NCBI GenBank assembly: GCA_018812465.1
Contig: JAHJCS010000169.1
Location: 1 to 6,180, forward strand
Length of the DNA: 6,180 nt
Reading direction: 5' to 3'
Source of the DNA: Nanobdellota archaeon
GTDB lineage: Archaea; Nanobdellota; Nanobdellia; Woesearchaeales; UBA12501
The notes under the pieces were generated by a model that saw nothing but the letters and a program-made list of their open reading frames with translations, ran no database searches and was not told the origin of the DNA. The position numbers were made by a program, and so were the translations under genes. Shown piece after piece: positions 6,070-6,180 of the stretch. Every line of letters starts with the position of its first letter. Within the stretch, counting starts at the first letter, position 1.

Positions 6070-6180
6070 TCAGTAGTCAAACAGGTTCCTCTGCCTGCTT
6101 GAGAACCTCTCAAGATGCTTTGGTGGTGTGACCTGCTTGTACTCAAACCCCCAGTCCTCAAGCATCTTCTTTGAATTAAA
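6070..6180 (-). CDS. C-terminal fragment of an unidentified protein, cut by window edge
   Basis: On the minus strand an open frame enters from the right edge and runs 36 codons to a TGA at 6070-6072. The peptide contains KKMLEDWGFEYKQVTPPKHL and ends SSRQRNLFDY. The frame has no internal stop, natural amino-acid composition and codon use like the other genes, so it is probably the true end of a gene that continues outside the window. It converges with the hypothetical gene, with 25 nt between stops. The 'LEDWGFEYK' stretch is the kind of helix-turn seen near the end of several enzyme folds, including some methyltransferases, but this is too short to name a family. Confidence 0.6.
   Translation of the reverse strand, partial: FNSKKMLEDWGFEYKQVTPPKHLERFSSRQRNLFDY

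Overview
The window looks archaeal. Three things point that way: a membrane-anchored, Ig-like 'S-layer domain' (COG1361-type) protein sits inside a MacB-like ABC operon; the divergent intergenic region carries AT-rich TATA-box-like elements at archaeal spacing; and strong Shine-Dalgarno sequences (GGAGGT, GAGGTGAT) occur beside one gene that looks leaderless. DNA is moderately AT-rich with many Lys codons. A DPANN-type or related archaeon (for example a Woesearchaeota/Pacearchaeota-like lineage) is my best guess, but no taxonomic marker gene is present, so this is an inference.

Positions 20-4596 (+) hold a compact four-gene operon: a LolD/MacB-family ATPase, a signal-peptide-bearing Ig-like protein with one C-terminal membrane anchor, and two paralogous four-helix MacB/FtsX-like permeases. 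Genes 1 and 2 overlap by 8 nt, genes 3 and 4 by 4 nt (ATGA). The only gap, 38 nt between genes 2 and 3, contains a T-rich tract followed by a strong Shine-Dalgarno. The operon promoter lies left of the window. Together the genes would form a type VII (mechanotransmission-type) ABC machine with a heterodimeric membrane part. The anchored Ig-like protein is the obvious candidate for an extracytoplasmic partner, in the position that MacA holds in bacteria.

Positions 4605-5543 (-) encode a radical SAM enzyme of the biotin synthase/HmdB-like kind, converging on the operon with 8 nt between stop codons. Its cluster motif is CX4CX2C rather than the usual CX3CX2C. Positions 5544-5624 are a divergent promoter region serving this gene, apparently leaderless, and a 138-residue protein of unknown function at 5628-6044 (+) with a short leader and a strong Shine-Dalgarno. 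The right edge holds the last 36 codons of a further minus-strand gene that I cannot identify.

There is no tRNA, rRNA, CRISPR array, insertion sequence or long repeat that I can see, and no gene-free stretch above 300 bases.
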